From Allomyces arbusculus (lineage: Eukaryota > Blastocladiomycota > Blastocladiomycetes > Blastocladiales > Blastocladiaceae), in the NCBI GenBank assembly GCA_027604705.1, contig JADHYV010000058.1, positions 1 through 64,000 on the forward strand: 64,000 nt of DNA, read 5' to 3'. Below the pieces are notes generated by a model that saw only the letters and a list, made by a program, of their open reading frames with translations, did not search any database and had not been told where the DNA came from. Position numbers and translations under genes: made by a program. Numbering within the stretch: the stretch's first letter is position 1; each line of letters begins with the position of its first letter. Of the stretch, positions 43,767 to 54,916 are shown piece by piece.

Positions 43767-44601
43767 TTGCGACCCGCGCGCGCCTGTGCGCCGCGAGGCG
43801 TTGTAGTACGAGGCGCCCCCAAGCGCGTGCGCGCCAGAGACGGTGCCGCCGGTTCCTGTGCCGAGGTGCTTGCGCGTGCTGGTTGCGAGAAAAGGTTGGC
43901 GTCAATTCGTATTGGTGATGGTCGGCGAGATCATGCAGATGAGGCACCTCTTCATGGTGATAGGTTGGACGGGTGGACGAGCTTGGATAAGAAACTGCTG
44001 GAGATTGACCAGGTATTGCCGCAGGCACGGGGTAGAGCCGAACTCTTGCTGGTTCAATCAAGAGCGCCAAAGGCCGGAAAAGATGGAACCTGGCGCTCGA
44101 GTTGATCCAAGTGCAGCGAGTAACGAGAACGTCTGAGGAAAGTAGATTGTTGTCGGGGAAGGTTATACAAACAGCAGCAGAAATCATGCTGATCCCACAA
44201 CGTGACCGCGTCTGGCTGCAAGCAGGTCGGCTTCCCTTGACCTGCTCGCCCAGCTCCCCAGTACGCCCGAGACTACTTCGACAGCTTCAGCAGCAGGATC
44301 GATGGTATCTTAATGAAGAACATGAACATGAAAAAAGACCCCGAAAAAAGACCCCGAAAAAAGGAATGCGCCGCCGAGCAACAAGTGGCCCTGCGACAGG
44401 TTGGACAGGTTACGTGTCAGTCCGGCGCCGCGAATAAGCCGCAGCGACGGCGGCCGGGCCGCACACGACAAGATGATTTGTACAAGGGTGGAGTGGTGAT
44501 AAAGAGAGGGAGGGAGGCCATTGACGTCGGCCGGCGCAGTTGGCCAATGAAATTCGACTCAGGAAGGGTGAACCAGCTCGCGTGCGAAAACCACAGATTC
44601 T
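43767..44601. other. 5' flank of the dynein gene
   Basis: The first about 110 bases are probably coding in a missed first exon of the dynein gene (possible acceptor after AACCAG near 43885). The rest contains no supported gene; a short GAAAAAAGACCCC direct repeat lies near 44327-44360. Confidence 0.4.
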
Positions 44602-45780
44602 TCACGCCTTGCTGCTCTGCGACCCCGTGCGACTCGCGCCGCCGTTACTACTGCTGTTGCTCGCCTGCGACCCGGCCCGCTCCGTGTACCGATCCCACGG
44701 CAACCCACGCGCCAACACGAGCGTGCGTTCCGCCGAATTCAACTTGATCGAGCAATACACGTGGAACCCAGCGCGCGCATGCAAGTGCGCAATCACCGTC
44801 GCCGCCAGCAACTGCGCGGCCGGCTGGTCACTGACCCACGGGTCCTTAGCCAGCACGTACTTAACGAGCCCCGACGCCGGATACGTGCGCGTCTTGTCGA
44901 TGCCGTGGTGCCACGAGTGCTTGAGCGCCGATTCCACCACGTCGAGCACGATCGGTGGCGCATCGACGAGCCGCAGCGTACCCTCCTCGTCAATGCCGAG
45001 AGAGCACAGGATCGGAGTGGTGGCCGTGGACGAGTCTGGCATTGACGGGGAGGTGGGGGACATGGGCGCGCTCACGGCGCGGCGCATGCCGCCAGAGCCG
45101 GCACGCGTGCCAAATGGTAAGAACACGAGCACGTTCTTATCGTGCGCGGCGCGATCGAGGTCCGTGACGACGGCCAGTCGCCACCCAAGCGCGAGCATGC
45201 CGCGCAAGACGATCGCGAGCAGCCGGCGCGCGATCGTATGATCTGAATCGCCCGACGTGGCCGACCACGGATCACCGGCAACGCGCAGTTGCCAGTAGGG
45301 TGGGTCGCGCTCAGCGTGCTCCTTGGACCGGACAAGTTCGATCCCAGCGGCAGCAAAGTCCTGGATCAGGTGCGCGACTTCAGGCGTCGCGAACCCGACG
45401 AGACGCAGCTTGTCGGACTTGCGCAGCGAGATCACGCGCGTGGCGCCGGCATCGACGGGTGGGGGTGAGCGCAACGGCGACGGGGGGACCGACGTGCGGG
45501 TTGGCGATGCGGAAAGGCCGGCCATGGCGGCAGCGGCTGCTGTTGGCGAGCGGGGTGGGCCGAGACCGGGACTCGTGGACGGCGATGTGTGCAAATGGAG
45601 CGTTGAAGATACAGAGGCCGGGTCGAGGAGCGGGTCGGGGCGACGACGGCGAATGGAGACGCGGCGCGCCGGTGTTGATGGGTTGGTCGCGGTGGCTCCT
45701 GTCTCGGCCACGGCGGTACCGTGGCTGCTGCTGCCAGCTGCGGCGATCGCGTTATCGTTGAGCGGGTTACTCGGCATCAT
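44602..45780 (-). CDS. Protein with a duplicated domain of unknown function
   Basis: Intronless, 392 aa starting at a double Met. Residues 1 to about 115 are Ser/Pro/Thr-rich. Two similar units of about 95 residues follow. Unit 1 starts with RLVGFATPEVAHLIQDFAAA and contains WQLRVAGDPWSA, a long hydrophobic helix (IARRLLAIVLRGMLALGW) and a final strand with KNVLVFLPF. Unit 2 starts with RLVDAPPIVLDVVESALKHS and contains KYVLAKDPWVS, LLAATVIAHLHARAGFHVY and AERTLVLARGLPW. The shared order (RLV-x-A-P, helix, xDPW, helix, Gly turn, Asp/Lys-rich strand) indicates an internal duplication. I have an impression of similar single or paired units in uncharacterised eukaryotic proteins but cannot name the family. 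Confidence 0.75.
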   Translation of the reverse strand: MMPSNPLNDNAIAAAGSSSHGTAVAETGATATNPSTPARRVSIRRRRPDPLLDPASVSSTLHLHTSPSTSPGLGPPRSPTAAAAAMAGLSASPTRTSVPPSPLRSPPPVDAGATRVISLRKSDKLRLVGFATPEVAHLIQDFAAAGIELVRSKEHAERDPPYWQLRVAGDPWSATSGDSDHTIARRLLAIVLRGMLALGWRLAVVTDLDRAAHDKNVLVFLPFGTRAGSGGMRRAVSAPMSPTSPSMPDSSTATTPILCSLGIDEEGTLRLVDAPPIVLDVVESALKHSWHHGIDKTRTYPASGLVKYVLAKDPWVSDQPAAQLLAATVIAHLHARAGFHVYCSIKLNSAERTLVLARGLPWDRYTERAGSQASNSSSNGGASRTGSQSSKA

Positions 45781-46524
45781 TCTGGCGCGGTTCGCTTTGG
45801 CGGGTTGGGCAAAGCTGGTTGTGGAGCAGGTGATGGCAACTGTGACAGCGCTGGCCGGTCGCGTCCAGTCACGGCAACAGCGCCGAGTTGCAGTTGGTGT
45901 CGCGTCGCGTCAAAGAGTGCAGCAAGTCTTGGCGCGCGTGGTGGTCGCGTCGTAGCGTCAGTGCGGAGCCGGCCCGGCTCGCCAGCAGAAGCCGCGGGAA
46001 GGCGGCGACAGTGGCTTGTCGACCACAACGACCGAAACAGAGCGAACAAGGAGGACAGAGCCCAACGACGCTGGCCGAAAGACATGATCAGGAGCGAAGC
46101 GTCTGGTCGCGCGGGCTCCCGTACTTGTCCTTTCTAGTAAGACCAACGTGAATCATGAACGATGCCTGCTTTCATCTTCCTTTGCAGAATGCCTCACTGA
46201 TACTGACAGGTCCCTAAGCGCTCCCTTTCTGGCCAATCGGCCAGTCAAATCGATGCATGTCAACAGCATACTAGACGTCGTCCAGTCGAGTCGCAGCGCG
46301 TGCTCAGACGTTCATTATGCATCGGCAATACTTGTCCACCCTTTAGACGACTGCGTTATACGCGCCACGCTCAATGGCAAGCAAGAGCCTCTCTTGATGT
46401 GACCAGTGCTGAGTTGTGATGCTGGTCGTATTTAACACATATGGGGTTACGCAACTCTAAACAGATGAAGATCCTGTGAATGGGCACTCGATCAGAACCA
46501 CATGAAGAAAAGGGACTGCCTAAT

Positions 46525-46552
46525 GGGGTGGGTGGGTGGGTGGGTGAGTGGG
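46525..46552. repeat. GGGT microsatellite
   Basis: About six GGGT units with one GAGT interruption, in a gene-poor stretch. Confidence 0.8.
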
Positions 46553-47175
46553 TCAAGAAAATTGGCAGGGATGTTTTGGAGAACAGGGGAGCGAAATAAA
46601 TCAATCAAGCAAACCAACACGCAGTTCCATGCAACCATGTACCCGTGCCCAAAGTGCTTGTGCCGTCAGGTCGAAACTCCCTTCACGCGACCCAGACAGT
46701 GATCGTCCGAACATGGGGGGCTCCTGCACAAACAATTGCTGGTGGGCCTTTGGCAGAGCATCCCCCCAAGACCAGGCACAGCTGGTGGGAACTGGGAAAG
46801 GTGACAAGAACAGCACGCGTGCGCCCAGCAACAGTGTGCGGAGCTGCAGCAGCACTGCAAAAAGCAATAAATGTCTATGACGGAATGTGGACAAGTAGAC
46901 GGTCAGTTACATGCACTTGATGTTGGCGAAAGTTGCAGGTCATTGATTCACAAGCAGTACATGCAGCAACAAAAGTACAAAGAACGAGTAACGAGATGAC
47001 ACCATGGTCGTGCATGTGCTGTTTGCAGGATGCTGGCTGGCTGCAGCTGGCTGCAAAATGGCCTTGCTCTCATGGGGGCCTGTACAGTGGTGAACAAAAC
47101 AGTTATGATCTCACTGCATCTTTGAGATGATCAGGTCTCTGAGCGCGTGGACAGGGGTTCTATAACCCCTGGCGC

Positions 47176-47204
47176 GGGCAGGCGGCAGGCGGGCAGGCGG
47201 GCAG
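47176..47204. repeat. GGGCAGGC short tandem repeat
   Basis: Overlapping GGCAGGC/GGGCAGGC units (about four) in the gap before the carnitine acyltransferase. Confidence 0.7.
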
Positions 47205-47796
47205 TGCGGCTGGTATATGGTATTCACAACGCGCGCATAGAACTCTTAATCAATTCCTGCGACAGCACCGTGGCGGTGCAGGGTGGGGGCATGGGCGGCC
47301 AAGGAACCGATCAAGAGCGCCCGTGTCGAGCGCGCCAACATGGCCTGTCTGGCATGGGCAGAAGAGCGATCGACGGGGCGCAGCGCAGGTCAATGCCCTG
47401 AACAGCCGTGTTTCATGTCTTCGGATTTCAGGTTGTGCCAATAGCTTGCGCTTCATGTGTCAGCAAATGTGACTTGGTGCATCATTCTGACGCGACGCCA
47501 CGCATGCGCCACTTTCTTGCCGGAACGCGTGCGATGGCTCCGAAAAACAAATGAGTGAATGGAGACCGGTCGATTTCTTCCACACAGCGCTCCACGACGC
47601 TCCGCGACGCTTCGCGGCCACCGTTGGCTTCCACAGCACTTCGACCCGCTTCTTGGCGACCTCGCCCACCACCGCCCGACGACCGCAGCCTGCCCGCACG
47701 ATCTCGCGCGCTGCCGACGCTCCCGACGCTGCCTACGTGCTCCTTCTCCCCAAGAGCGCGCTCCCGACCGCGACCCCGACCTCACAGACCACTGCA

Positions 47797-49728
47797 ATGA
47801 CCCCGCCGACGCTGCTTCTCGCGCGCACCGCCGCCGTGCGCGCCGCGCGCCGTCTGCCCGTGCATGCCACGTCGACCGCCAAGCGCACCCTGTCGCTCGC
47901 GCCCGGTCAGATGCTCTCGCGGCAGCACGAGCTCCCGCGCTTGCCCGTCCCAGACCTCGCGCACACGGCCAAGGTCTACCTGGCGTCGGTGCGCCCGCTC
48001 GTCGACGACGCAGCCTATGCGCAGACCGAGTCGGCCGTCGCCGACCTGTTGGCGCCTGGTTCGCTCGGCGAGCAGCTGCAGGCGCGCCTGCTCGCGCACG
48101 ATGCCGCGCAGCCTGACTCGTGGCTGGAAGAGTTTTGGCTGCGCAATGCGTACCTGATTTGGCGATGCCCGACAATGCTCAACGTCAACTGGTGGTGCCA
48201 GTTTGCCGACGCGCCGCACTTGATGCGCGATGCCGAGTTTGCGCAGGGCACCGTTCCGCCCAAGGGCACGTTCACGAACGTGCAGTTTACGCGTGCCGCC
48301 ACGCTCACCGCCGGTTTCCTCGATGCGCACCTCGCGATCCAGGCCGAGGCGCTGCCGGTTGACGCGACCAAGTCCGGGTCCCCGTTCTGCATGAACCAGT
48401 ACAAGTACCTGTTTGGCGTGACGCGTATCCCGGAACCGGCGTGCGACAAGATCGAGACGCCGTGGCCCGTGACCGCCAAGCACATTATTGTCTTGATCCG
48501 CGGGCAGCCCGTCAAGTTGACCGTGATTGACGCGCACGGCAAGCGCGCGTCGGTGCGCACGCTCGAGCACCAGCTGCGTGCGGCTGTGGCCCTCGTTGAC
48601 GCGGCCCTGCCGTTCCCGGACATGGGTGTTCTGACCGCCGAGGACCGCGACGTCTGGGCCAAGGCGCGGCAGGATCTCGAGTTTTCGCCGGCGAACCGCG
48701 CGACGCTCAAGGATCTGGACGAGGCGCTGTTCGCGGTCGCGCTCGACGACGTGACGCTCGGCGACGGCAGTCACGAGGCGACTCACCACCAGATTTTCCA
48801 CAACCGCGCCAACAACCGGTGGTTCGACAAGGCGATTCAGCTGGTCGTAACCAACACGGCGCGCGCGGGCGTGAATGGCGAACACTCGCCGTCCGACGCG
48901 GTCGTACCCGGGTCGGTCTTCAACTACGTGCTTGCCAATGAAGAGGCGATTCGCGCGCACGCCGATCACGGTGCCGCTGACTTGCCGGCGCCGCAGCGGC
49001 TCGTGTGGGACTTGCCGCACGGCATGGACCGTACGCTCGAGACGGCGCGGACCAATGTGGATGCGGCAGTCGATGCGATTGACAGCACGCTCTTGCACGC
49101 GACCAACACGGTTGGTGGCGCTTCGTGGATCAAGCAGCACGCAAAGATGTCGCCCGACAGTTACGCGCAGCTCGCGTTGCAGTTGACGTACTGGCGCGAC
49201 CAGAACGGCATCCCGGCGACCTACGAGTCGGCGTCGACACGCGCCTACAAGCACGGCCGTACCGAGTGCGTGCGCACGCAGTCGACGGCGTCGGCCGCGT
49301 TCGTGCAGGCGTTTGACAAGCGGGCCGTGACCGATGCTGAAAAGCTCGCACTGATGCGTACCGCCGCGGCGACGCACGCGGCCACCATGAAGGAAGCGTC
49401 GCAGGGCCGCGGGTGCGACCGGCACTTGCTCGGTCTGCGGCTGATGCTGCAGGAGGGCGAGTCGCTCAAGCTGTTCCAGGACCCGAGTTTCGCGCTGTCG
49501 TCGACGTTCCGCCTGTCGACGTCAAACATGTCCCCCGGGACGTACCTGTACGGTGGATTTGGCGCTGTTACGGCTAACGGGTACGGGTGCAACTACGCGG
49601 TCGACCCTGAGTCGTTCAAGTTTTCGGTCTCGCACTGGAAGGGCTCGAGCACGGACGCGTCCCGGTTCCGCGATACGCTGCACGCGTCGCTCACGGATAT
49701 CTACCAGCTCGTCAACCGCGTCGACTGA
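47797..49728 (+). CDS. Carnitine O-acyltransferase (acetyltransferase type), mitochondrial
   Basis: Moves acyl groups, most likely acetyl, between CoA and carnitine for transport between organelles. 643 aa, intronless, from the Met at 47797 that begins an Arg/Ala-rich presequence (LLLARTAAVRAARRLPVHA). The frame is open further upstream but that part is low-complexity. Family landmarks: LPRLPVPDLAHTAKVYL near the start, the WLEEFWLRNAYL and NVNWWCQF region, HHQIFHNRANNRWFDKAIQL, catalytic His363 in NGEHSPSDAV, the STSNMS turn that contacts carnitine, and GAVTANGYGCNY near the C terminus. Length matches the acetyltransferase branch; CPT2-type chain-length specificity cannot be excluded. Confidence 0.92.
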   Translation: MTPPTLLLARTAAVRAARRLPVHATSTAKRTLSLAPGQMLSRQHELPRLPVPDLAHTAKVYLASVRPLVDDAAYAQTESAVADLLAPGSLGEQLQARLLAHDAAQPDSWLEEFWLRNAYLIWRCPTMLNVNWWCQFADAPHLMRDAEFAQGTVPPKGTFTNVQFTRAATLTAGFLDAHLAIQAEALPVDATKSGSPFCMNQYKYLFGVTRIPEPACDKIETPWPVTAKHIIVLIRGQPVKLTVIDAHGKRASVRTLEHQLRAAVALVDAALPFPDMGVLTAEDRDVWAKARQDLEFSPANRATLKDLDEALFAVALDDVTLGDGSHEATHHQIFHNRANNRWFDKAIQLVVTNTARAGVNGEHSPSDAVVPGSVFNYVLANEEAIRAHADHGAADLPAPQRLVWDLPHGMDRTLETARTNVDAAVDAIDSTLLHATNTVGGASWIKQHAKMSPDSYAQLALQLTYWRDQNGIPATYESASTRAYKHGRTECVRTQSTASAAFVQAFDKRAVTDAEKLALMRTAAATHAATMKEASQGRGCDRHLLGLRLMLQEGESLKLFQDPSFALSSTFRLSTSNMSPGTYLYGGFGAVTANGYGCNYAVDPESFKFSVSHWKGSSTDASRFRDTLHASLTDIYQLVNRVD

Positions 49729-50413
49729 GTGAGGCGCGGCGTTTGAGCTCGACTCTGGCTTGGCGCGATGGCCGCTTGATGCGTGACCATGTTCTACACC
49801 ATGTTTTCTGTCGGATGGATTGATTGATCCTGCTTGTCTGTCCCTCATATTTTTTTGCTCACCGCAATCGACAATGAAGATGCGCGATGGGGGGCCCCGC
49901 AAACCGGCGGGGCCCGCCCTGCTCGCTAGTTTCCCCCTTTTCTTTTTCCTTCACTACCCCTCCTTTAATCTTTTGCTCTCTGTGCACGGCCTACGGCCTG
50001 GTCTGTCTGTTGCTATGTAGCTTGCAAAGCTTCCAAAGTGTGGAAACGCCAGATGTTGACGAGAAGAAACAATGGATTGATGTCATCATGGATTGAACAG
50101 GTGCAATGCTGCGAATGGGTGCGCGCAATGAGGGCCAGCAAGAAGTTAAAATGGTTTCCCGCTCTTGCGCAACACGATGCGACGCGACTCGATGCCCGTG
50201 GGCCATTTGATAATAAGCACGGTGGAGAAAATGGGGGCGCATGTCGCCGACGTCGTTCCGAGACGACACGACCCAAATACGGCGGTTGTGCTGGGCGACG
50301 CGACGCCGCGGCCATCCCGACCGACACCGGTCAGTCGAGCCGTGGATCTCAACACCCGCGCACCAGCTACGACGTCAGAATGGAACGAGAATCACAGAAT
50401 CCACACAAGCAGT
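49729..50413. other. Convergent 3' flanks, no gene seen
   Basis: Gap between carnitine acyltransferase and the membrane-protein gene; T-rich around 49920-49990, otherwise featureless. Confidence 0.45.
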
Positions 50414-52394
50414 CTACCGCGACCCGGCCTTCCCGGCCCGCGCCGCCGCTGTAACCGGCGCCACGAGCGCAATTACCGACGCGCACGGCGTCCCTGCCAC
50501 TGGCCTCTGTGCCGTCGCCCGCATCGGCCGGCGTCCCCATTCCCCCTCGGCCTCCTCTTCATCCTCCCCCTCTGTTTCTTCTCCACCATCACGGTCAACA
50601 GAATCGAGCGACACCGTGATCGACCGTCCCAAGGAACTAATCGACGTGGCCGCATCTGGCCACGCCTGACTCCCGCCGGCGGTGGTAGTACTCTCGTCCA
50701 TAGAGTCGGTGACAAACGACGGGATCAAAGACTCGCTCGTGGTGGTGGCGGTCACGGACGACCAGTTACCGCCGAGTGCGTAGAACGACGACGCAGGGCC
50801 GCCGCTGCGCAGGGAGGCGCCCGCCGCAGAGGCGGTTGAGCGGGACGTGATGGTCGACCGGAAACTGCGTGCGATGTCCGCGCGGCGCGTCGGTTTCAGC
50901 GCGGCCTTGAGGATCCGCCACGGGGAGGTGGTCGTCGAGCGTGTGTGGTGGACGACGGGCGCAGACGAGGAAACGGTGGCGACGGGCGAGGTCGGTGGGT
51001 CGGCGTGGAGCATGGGCGCGGTGGGGGGCGGTAGAGGACTTGGTTGATCGCCTTTGGCGTCGGGCGGTGTGAGGGTCGGGACCGACGACGCGTTGGATGA
51101 GCGCGGTTGCGGCGTGAGTGTTGGGATCGAGGACGCGTCGGACGGGTGCGGTTGCGGCGATACTGGGGGTCGGGGGGGTTCCGGGTCGACGACGCTTGCT
51201 TCTTCCGTAATGTTGGGCTCAGCCGAGACTGCACGAGCGGCAGTGCCCTGCGGAATGAGCGAGATGCGGCCGTCGCGTCCGACAGTCACAGGCAGCGGCG
51301 GGAGCAGCGAGAGGCGCGGCGGGATGGCGGTGATGCGCTTGGGTGTCGTGACAACGGCTTTGGGCCTCACTACGGTTCTCGGTGTTGTCGGCGACCCCTC
51401 CGTGCTCTGATCTTGGGTGGACACGAGTGAGGCCTCGCTCGGGTACGCTGGGAGCGGGTGCGTCACCGTTGCCGCGGCCGTGTTGTGCTGGAGAGACACT
51501 CTTGGGATCGGCCATCCGACTTTGACCGCGACTTGATCCCGTGCGGGCCCCGCGGCGGCTGCACATGAGCTGTTGACGGCGGTCACGTCCGAGTACGACG
51601 CCGACGACGGTCGGTCTTCCTCGTTCAATTCGACCGTTCGTAGTAGCTCATCATTGTCGGTGGTCTCGAGCAACGGCGACAGCGCAACGTTCGATGGCAG
51701 CAATTCGAACCCGGGTGTACGCGACGTGCGTCGGTCGGTGGCGAGCCACGGCTGTGCGACCGCGTGCGCGTGCGGGTGATCGGGACCGTCATGGCCCAGT
51801 GGCACGTCGCGGGTCAAGCTGGTCGGCCGTGACGCCTTGACGTCGGGCGATATGGCAGCGACCGGGACGGTCGTGACGAGCGACTGGCGCACACCCGACG
51901 TGCGGACTTCCGTGGCGGGACGGTACCGACGCTTGAGAATAACAACAACGACAGCGAGCACCACAACAAGCGCCACTGCAGCTGCAGCCGTGAGCGGAAT
52001 GTCGAAGGTGTGCAAGTGCGCGTGCAAGTTCACCGGCGTGGATTCGTTGATCCATTTCCGCTCGGCCATCGCGGCCGCAACCTCGGCACGCGTGTGCGCG
52101 AGCAGGTCGGCCACGTAAGGTGCCGCGGTCGGGTCCGACGTGGCGGCAGAGAGTGACATGTTGGCCGCGGTAGCGAGGAAGGTGCGGTATCGGCGCTGTG
52201 CAGCGCTGGGTTGGATTGCTGTCACCGCTGGTGCGTCGGCTTCCGGGGCTGATCGACTGGTACGAATCGCCGGCGACAACGAGCGAGCGGAGAAGCAAGA
52301 GAACGATGGCGGCAGCGAGGATCCGAGCGGGCAGTGCAATCAAGGCAAAATACTCGCAAGCGTGCTCGACGACGGGTGGGCCGTCACCGCTCAT
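50414..52394 (-). CDS. Single-pass membrane protein with long Ser/Pro-rich cytoplasmic tail
   Basis: 640 aa from exons 52394-52264 and 52205-50414; the 58-nt intron is among the shortest here and joins LVVAGDS to AAQRRYRTF. Residues 15-40 (ALIALPARILAAAIVLLLLR) are a signal peptide. A lumenal or outer segment of about 70 residues with one NES sequon follows, then a strong membrane helix at about 113-134 (VALVVVLAVVVVIL) and the stop-transfer KRRYR. The remaining about 500 residues are Ser/Thr/Pro-rich with Arg-Ser patches (RSFRSTITSRST) and an acidic C-terminal block (EETEGEDEEEAEGE). It resembles wall-sensor or receptor-like proteins in layout only. No family recognised. It is divergent from VPS36. 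Confidence 0.65.
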
Positions 52395-53016
52395 GACATG
52401 ACCATTGGAGGGCGGGCTGGCGGGCTGGGCAGGCGCGGAGCACCACGGACCAGGGACCTGCGCGTACACGGCCCGGTCGGAACCGTGCTTTGCTCAGCTC
52501 GCGCGGGTGCACGCTCTCCGTGTGTCCGGGCGGGGCGGGGCGGTTGATCATGGGCCAGGCAGCTCGGCATCGTTGGTCGGGCGGGCACGAGGGCTTGTGA
52601 GCGGCGGCAGATGTGGCGGCAGCGGCACACCGTCACCGTCACACATGGCGCGCCGCACGCTGCGCCCCGTCCCTTCTGGCTGAAACGAACGACGGTGCCG
52701 ACGGCGGGGCGAAGTGCTCGACAGCGTGGGCGGAGCGCGTGCGAGATCAACCGGGTCAAGGTGGGAACGCAAGCGTCCGGCGCGATGCTGATGGAGGTCT
52801 GGAAGCGCGGTGCTGGCAGGGGTGTTTGACGTGAGTGCGCATGCGTGGGGTCGCTGCAGCACAATGGCACGGATCGCACAAAGACGGACGGCGCCAACGG
52901 CGAGCTTGCGGTATCGACGCGTGCAGTGCAGTGGTCGCGAGGACCGTCGACCATCGACGTCGACGACAAAGTCACCAACCACGACGCGACGGCGCCCGCC
53001 CGCAGGACTGATCGCA
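52395..53016. promoter_or_regulatory. Divergent promoter region, membrane protein / VPS36
   Basis: 622 bp between opposite start codons. The VPS36 frame is open upstream of 53017 but without domain content. Confidence 0.4.
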
Positions 53017-54916
53017 ATGCACGCGTGGCACCGCGCCGATCTGACTGCGGCCGGTCGCGTCGTGCTCGACGATGGCAGCGCCGAAGCAATCGCGCGCTCG
53101 CAGCCACGCGTCGGCCTCTACCACGACCAAATTCGCTTACCGTCACCATTTGACGACGGCACGCTGCACGTCTCGTCCCACCGCCTCGTCTGGGTCGCTG
53201 CTGCAGCAACGAGCACGGCCAAAATTGCGACGGGCGACGCCACGGCTGATATGTTGCTTGCGCGTCTCGCGCCTGCTTCCAAGGTCGCTGCTTTGGCCAT
53301 CCAACTTGATCGTATCGACCGCGCATGGCTACAGGTACTCGCGGCCCTTCTAACGCCGGGAACGGATGGACCATGGCGCTGACCACCTTGTCCACCCTGT
53401 TTAGGCCGGATTCCTGCGGTCCTCGCCCAAAATCACGCTCGACCTCGTGTGGACCGACCCTTCCCCTTCAGCATCAACCGAACCCAGAACCGCCATCACG
53501 ACTTCGCTCGCCGTCCCTGTGGCGGCTCAACCATGGTCGTGCGCCGTCTGCGACTTCGCCAACTTTGGTCCACCCTCCGCCAAGTGCGCGCGATGTGGCG
53601 TCGTGCCGACCCCGTCCTCCGCCTCCGCTGCATGCCCGCAATGCACCTTTGCCAACCGCGCGTCGGCAACCGTATGCGCCATGTGCGCCTACCCGCTACC
53701 TTCATCGTCGACGACCATTTGCCCGCGGTGCACGCTCGCCAACCCCGTTGACGCGACCAAGTGCCGTGCGTGCGCATACGTTTTGCGCGACGAGGAAGCC
53801 GTCATGTTGCCACCCGTGCCGAAAATGGCCACCGTCAAGTTGTCGTTTCGCGGTGGGGGTGCAAATGCCGTCTACAAGGCGATCAAGGACGCGTTGCAGG
53901 CACAGGCGTGGAAACGCGTCACGAGTCCGCGCGAGCGCGCCCTTTCCTCCCCCGTCGGCAGGTCTCGCGATGCGGCTGCATCGGCAAGGCTATCGCCGGT
54001 GCAGGGCCGTCTGACGTCGCCGCTCGCACCGTCTATGGACACGGGACTGGACATGGTTGCGCCCATTGGTACGTTGGCAGTGTCGAGAGTACTTCTTCCG
54101 CAACTGTTTCTGAACCGCAGTCCCCAACCCAGGTGTCGGCGGTCTCGTCAAGCGACAAGAGCAAGAGCAAATGCTGCAACAGCAAGCGCTTGACTCGGCG
54201 TTTGCCGACCTCGAAGCGCTCATGGCCAAGGCGCACGATATGGTCACGCTCTCCAACGCGATCGCAGCTAAAATGCGCGCGCGTACGGCCATGGGCACCG
54301 AATCCGACGAGTCGTTGGTCGCGCAATTTCGGTCGTCGATGATGGCCCTGGGCGCTACTGCGGCCTTAGGTGCGGCCGATTTGCCGTCGTCCCGTGCCGC
54401 GACCACCGATGACCGTGACCGCGCGCTGGCGCGCGAAGTGGCCGATTTTCTCCACCATGTATTTGCGCAGGGGAAGGACCAGGGGCAGATTATTGCCGTG
54501 TCAGACCTCTACTGCATGTTCAACCGCGCTCGCGGCGTGGGTGCGGTTTGTTGGACTCTGCTCTCGCGGTTTGGCAGCCGCTGACCACCTCATTACCCTT
54601 CTTAGCCATGGTCTCGCCGCATGACTTCTGGACCGCTGCTCAAGTCCTAGCCACGCTGCATGTCGGGTTTGAGGCACGCACGCTTGCGTCAGGCACGCGC
54701 GTCGTGCACGCGGCGCGGTTCGCGGACACGACCCTCTTTGTCGACCTACAGCAGTGGGCCGCACGCGACGCGTTGGATGTGGCCACGGCGGCCGCGCGAT
54801 GGGGTGTGGCCGTCGCGCTCGCAGCGCAACTATTGAAACACGCGGTCGCCCACGGGTGTGTGGTTGTGGACGCGCCGGCGAATGTGTATTATGCCAACAA
54901 GTTTTTGGAGGTTTGA
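53017..54916 (+). CDS. VPS36: ESCRT-II subunit Vps36 with three NZF zinc fingers
   Basis: Endosomal sorting subunit that binds phosphoinositides and ubiquitinated cargo. 566 aa from exons 53017-53334, 53405-54068, 54133-54540 and 54606-54916. The split GLUE domain begins AGRVVLDDG (13-21) with VGLYHDQ and SSHRLVWV, and the splice creates LQ-AGFLRSSPKI. Inserted in GLUE are three RanBP2/NZF fingers: Cys152/155/167/170, Cys183/186/197/200 and Cys212/215/226/229. GLUE resumes with VKLSFRGGG. The helical linker VGGLVKRQEQEQ and DLEALMAKAHDMVTL lead into the EAP30 winged helices, with CMFNRARG-VAMVSPHDF assembled across the third intron. Yeast Vps36 has two NZF fingers here and animal forms none, so three is unusual. 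Confidence 0.94.

Larger units (their letters stand above)
45781..47796. other. 2-kb region without a supported gene; simple repeats
   Basis: AT-richer middle with no convincing frame. It holds a GGGT tract (46525-46552) and a GGGCAGGC tract (47176-47204). The last about 240 bases continue the open frame of the carnitine acyltransferase upstream of its likely start. Confidence 0.45.

Noticed and set aside
47782-49425. 547-aa minus-strand open frame
   Set aside because: Antisense of the carnitine acyltransferase; Arg/His/Gly-rich composition typical of a shadow.
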